Assembly: GCA_020746875.1 (NCBI GenBank) | Contig: JAGTJL010000037.1 | Span: 62,001 to 126,000, forward strand | Source of the DNA: Rhexocercosporidium sp. MPI-PUGE-AT-0058 | Lineage: Eukaryota > Ascomycota > Leotiomycetes > Helotiales | Length of the DNA: 64,000 nt | Reading direction: 5' to 3' | Program-made: the position numbers and the translations under genes | Shown: in pieces, positions 60,601 through 64,000 of the stretch | Numbering within the stretch: the first letter of the stretch is position 1 | Layout of the letters: each line of letters opens with the position of its first letter | The notes under the pieces: model-generated | Seen by the model: the letters and a program-made list of their open reading frames with translations, nothing else | What the model was told of the DNA's origin: nothing | Database searches by the model: none

Positions 60601-61094
60601 GACATATATCGTGTGGATTGCCATGAAGGTTACTGTTGAGACGTGCATCTATTCGTGGTCTGTGGTTTGCTATTCAACTTTGTACCGCTCATTTCCGCTT
60701 TTGGGTGAAACTTCCACGCAAGTCAAAAAGATTTAGGGTTTCAAGACACGGAGAAGCCTAGAATCTCCACTTTGGAGTTCCAGACAACAAACAAGGTAAG
60801 CTGGGAAGAGCGGAGACGAGTTTGTATGGCTTAGCATTTGCTCTCCAGTCCCTACCACTTAGTCCTGCACCTTTGTTCAGGTAATATGCTCGGTCGCCTC
60901 TATCCCTGAGCAAATTCTCCACATTTCCCCCAGCAATGACTATCAATCTTATACACCAAGCCTTGTGACATATCTACCATCTTTGAGCAACTGTCTGCGA
61001 TGAACGACTACCGTGCCGGCCAATCTGATACCAATAGCTTAGGTGCGAATTGCGAGTACAGCCGCTCCGTTTACTCTGTAGCCTGCTCAACTTG
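60601..61094. other. Convergent spacer
   Basis: About 500 nt between the P450 pseudogene and the end of the transcription-factor gene. No P450 heme region is recoverable here on either strand. Confidence 0.5.
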
Positions 61095-63847
61095 CTAGTG
61101 GTTGAGGCTACCAAGACTGCCCATATTCCTTTCCATAGGTATAAAATGGCCCATGCCAGCCAGCTGATTCATAAATTCAAGGTCTCCTTCCAACATGAAC
61201 TCGCCTAAGTCCATTCCTAGCGGTGTCAGATTTGATGCCGTTCCGCTAGAGTAGCCTTGCGAAGGTATATTGTGCGGTTTATTTCCCTCTGCCTGGTGTA
61301 GGCTGAGTTCAGGCAGATTATTCTCTCCTCTGCCTCCGTCATTAGTCGCGGTTGTAACCACTATGATTTTTAGAATCTGGTTCTTTCGTAGATGATCAGT
61401 GGGAAGCAGGAAAATGACGTACTTAATTTCCCCAAGACTCCAGATAGCTGCTCGAGATACCTCGCGCATCTCTCAACGATGCTGTTGCCAACATCAAGGG
61501 ATTGCAAAGCCACTGCCGCATCCCTGAGCGTCTTTTGCAGATCTGTTGTAGGCAATGACACTGGCAGCAGTAAATTTGAACTAAAAGTCCGTTCGTGCGA
61601 AAGGAGCAATGCTGCACAGATAACCATAGCAGCATTGAATGCATAGTATAGAGTAAACCACCAAGCTCCGAGCCACATACGACGAGAATGTGGAGAAGTC
61701 ACGATGTTGTGAATGATAGCTATGATATCCATAGAAGATTGCACACAGATGCGAACACTGTTACCTCCTAATTGTTGGAGAAAATTGATTTCCTGAGGAT
61801 CCACATCAAAGTTCCCTTTTCCTATAAGACCCAAGAACTTCACCAGGATGGGGCGGTGAAGGAGGATGCGCAAGTTATGGTGCCGCAGCGTCAGAATTGT
61901 TTGGCACTTCTCGAGCAGAAGCGACAGCTCGCCCGACGAAGGGACCGCAATTGAAAGGTCAGCGGCATGGCGAAGGACCAGAGAAGTTGGAAGTGACGTC
62001 TCCCATTCAACAAGCTGCTGATCCATTTTGAAAAGATGGGACACTGTATCAAAAGAGTTGATAGAATCGTCGCAGCTGAGATTGCTACCATAAGATACAT
62101 CTATCACATCTCCCATAATTTTGTAAAGTGTGCTGTGATATGTCAGTCCTTGATATGATACTGGGTCATAGGAAAGTGTCCGAGATATCTCCTATCTCTT
62201 ACTCACATTGTGGCATTGAAGAACTTTACACTGAGAGCCACAAGAGAGTCTTGTGTCGCATCATTTGGCGATGATTGAGGGTTGCCTTCCTCGATGTGGC
62301 AAGGGAGCCCAAGTTTAACATAGCTGTTTGGAATCGCTGCGGGTCTGCCAAAGGTCATACTCAATGTACGATCTAGGACTATGCATCCGTACCATGTTCG
62401 CTTCCGGATCTCTTGAACCTGCTGTGGGAACCGACGAGATGCTTCAACAGAATGCAAACCAAGCTGTAGCGCAGCTTTTACAGCAAGGCCGTGTATCATC
62501 CAAGTCTCGACAGATCTTTGTGTACCCTGAAGGTACTGCCCCATAACCAACAGATACTGAACTACTAAAGTAAGCTCCAGTACATCCAGGAATCATGAAG
62601 GACCTACCAACTTCCAGACTCGTTCCGCGCATAATTTGCTCCTTGCATAACGCAATAGACCGCCGGTAGTAGATATCAGACTCGAGACTCCGTTGCTCAG
62701 CATCTAGGTCGCTCTCAAGAGCAGTGCTCGTCGCAAGCGCCATCACGATATTGAGCAACCCCAGCCATGTCCTCCTGACCTTCATTACGCTTTTCTCTAG
62801 CATCTCATCGTAGGTCTTCATGAATGTCTCTTTATGCAAATAGGGGAACAGAAGTCCTGTGTCAGAAAAATACTGTGCTAAAAGCTGACGAGCCTCTGGC
62901 TCTGGTGGCAACGCGTATATGTTGACATGACCCATGTCACGACCTCCTTTGCTTTGGCGAACTATATGACGACTCGATGGAGATGATGTCCGGGACATGC
63001 TGACAACGCCACTGCTGATCTGAAATCCGCGGTCCTCAAAATTTTCTGGGGTGAAAGTTGGCTCGGAGATATGGGAGAGACGTGCCACTGCCCGGGATAT
63101 GTGACGAGTAAAGGAAATATTCGAGGATGGACCTGCGACACCATTAGCAAGCTTGAAAATCGATCCAGTGCAAACCAGTACCAAAGAAGCCACAATACTC
63201 CTCAGGGCTGAAGGTCACCGCGCCCATGCCGTCGGTTTCATCGATAATATCGGGGGTGTCCTGACCATCGTCATCGTACAAATCTACGCCATTATCTCGT
63301 TGGCTGAGTGACGCTGTTCCCAGCACAACGCTAGGCTGATTTGTTAGTTCAGTGTCTTCGTCGTCGAACCGGATTTGGCGCTGTGATCTTGCTTGTTGAG
63401 CTCGTACAGCCGTGAGGCTTTCTTCAACAGCCTTGAGTCGATCCTCGAGAGAGGTTAAGTATTCTTTGCCCACTATGATATTGGACGTCGAGGCTGATTG
63501 TTTATAGACGCAAGCAAAGTTAAGTTCCTCGCAGGAGGAGCACTTTGGTCGAGCTCCATCACACTGAGATACAAGATTAACAAGTTGCACGCACCGTCCA
63601 GGGTCTGCTCGGCCGCGCACCGACGTTTTCAGAGAAACAGACTACTTACGCGTGACTTTCGTGCCCTGCAAGCTGTACATGCTAGGGATATTCGACGCCT
63701 TTTGCTCTGAGGCTCATCGTTTGAGGTCTCAATTGAGTCTCGAGAAGGCTGCGATTGCTGAGATGGCATCGCTAGTCTCTCCCTAGGACACCGGACCTGT
63801 CTGCTGATGAAATCTTCGATACGCCGGCGGAAGCTCCGGAAGGGCAC
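61095..63847 (-). CDS. Zn2Cys6 fungal-specific transcription factor
   Basis: Six exons join in phase: 63847-63650, 63563-63182, 63132-62608, 62564-62207, 62132-61423 and 61360-61095. They give 812 residues with GT-AG introns of 43-86 nt. The DNA-binding Zn2Cys6 cluster uses cysteines 57, 60, 67, 74, 77 and 84 and is split by intron 1 just before the third cysteine. A coiled-coil dimerisation helix follows (YLTSLEDRLKAVEESLTAV). The middle holds the fungal-specific factor domain (QYFSDTGLLFPYLHKETF, then RTWYGCIVLDRTLSMTFGRP). The C terminus is Asn/Gly/Met-rich, typical of an activation region. No nonsense codon. ATG 63769 (MPSQQ) is an alternative start that keeps the finger. Such factors usually bind CGG-containing sites; the target is unknown. 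Its neighbour is a dead P450. Confidence 0.9.
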
Positions 63848-63872
63848 GTAGCTGTAGCTGTAGCTGTAGCTG
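63848..63872. repeat. GTAGCT hexamer repeat beside the transcription-factor start
   Basis: Four tandem copies of GTAGCT directly upstream of ATG 63847. If transcribed, they form part of the 5' leader. Confidence 0.8.
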
Positions 63873-63947
63873 CGTGTGGCTCAAGCTCACGGCCGAAGAT
63901 GGCTGGATGCTGTTGAGCAAGTACGAGGACTGGTTATTGTTGCACGC

Positions 63948-63990
63948 TCTCTCTCCCCCTCTCTCTCGTTCTCTCTCTCACACACAAACA
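63948..63990. repeat. CT/CA-rich microsatellite in the promoter region
   Basis: A polypyrimidine tract of CT units followed by a short CA run, about 100-140 nt upstream of the transcription-factor ATG. CT tracts are common in fungal core promoters. Confidence 0.7.
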
Positions 63991-64000
63991 CCCACAGTTG

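Noticed and set aside
1..64000. CRISPR arrays, operons or other bacterial features
   Set aside because: Spliced genes, fungal families and RIP-like mutation show nuclear fungal DNA; no spaced direct-repeat array is present.

Overview
The window comes from a filamentous ascomycete (Pezizomycotina). Its genes have short GT-AG introns of about 43-86 nt. It encodes families typical of that group: HET-domain proteins, a Zn2Cys6 transcription factor, a fungal non-canonical Hsp70, FunK1 and DUF3435. Large blocks look saturated with C-to-T/G-to-A change of the kind left by repeat-induced point mutation (RIP). The genome is two-speed here: gene islands of normal composition alternate with AT-rich repeat blocks at about 13.6-18.0, 23.1-27.5 and 34.1-56.8 kb. 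An accessory or subtelomeric compartment is an inference.

Left island (1-13.5 kb). An SRPK-type kinase fragment and a decayed coiled-coil gene precede two intact convergent genes: a ten-exon Hsp70-like ATPase (5671-7921, +) and a HET-domain protein (8276-10578, -). Downstream are short tandem repeats and no convincing gene.

Middle (13.5-29 kb). Reading the AT-rich DNA on the minus strand recovers three decayed genes: a FunK1-type kinase (15.56-17.96 kb), a HET-domain pseudogene (19.68-21.90 kb) and a DUF3435 tyrosine recombinase (24.04-27.20 kb), the family that includes Starship 'captains'. An NLR fragment (28.0 kb) abuts an oppositely oriented ABC-transporter fragment. A DUF3435 gene beside HET, kinase and NLR remnants suggests a dead giant mobile element; this is an inference.

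Second island (29.2-33.6 kb). A complete secreted, probably GPI-anchored protein combines a histidine/aspartate-rich helical domain like HET-C or zinc-dependent phospholipase C with a von Willebrand A domain. An RNase H-like retroelement scrap follows.

Nested retroelements (34.1-55.1 kb). A Ty3/gypsy element (minus strand, LTRs at 34128-34417 and 53306-53600) is split inside its reverse transcriptase by a 12.6-kb Ty1/copia insertion with 189-bp LTRs and an AACGT target duplication. A younger solo LTR (51807-52128, duplication TTTAA) also interrupts it. The copia element carries an internal third LTR and a second copy of its 3' half.

Right island (56.8-64 kb). A cysteine-rich zinc-ribbon gene with 17-residue repeats is broken by two TAA codons. 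A truncated cytochrome P450 pseudogene converges on an intact 812-residue Zn2Cys6 transcription factor.
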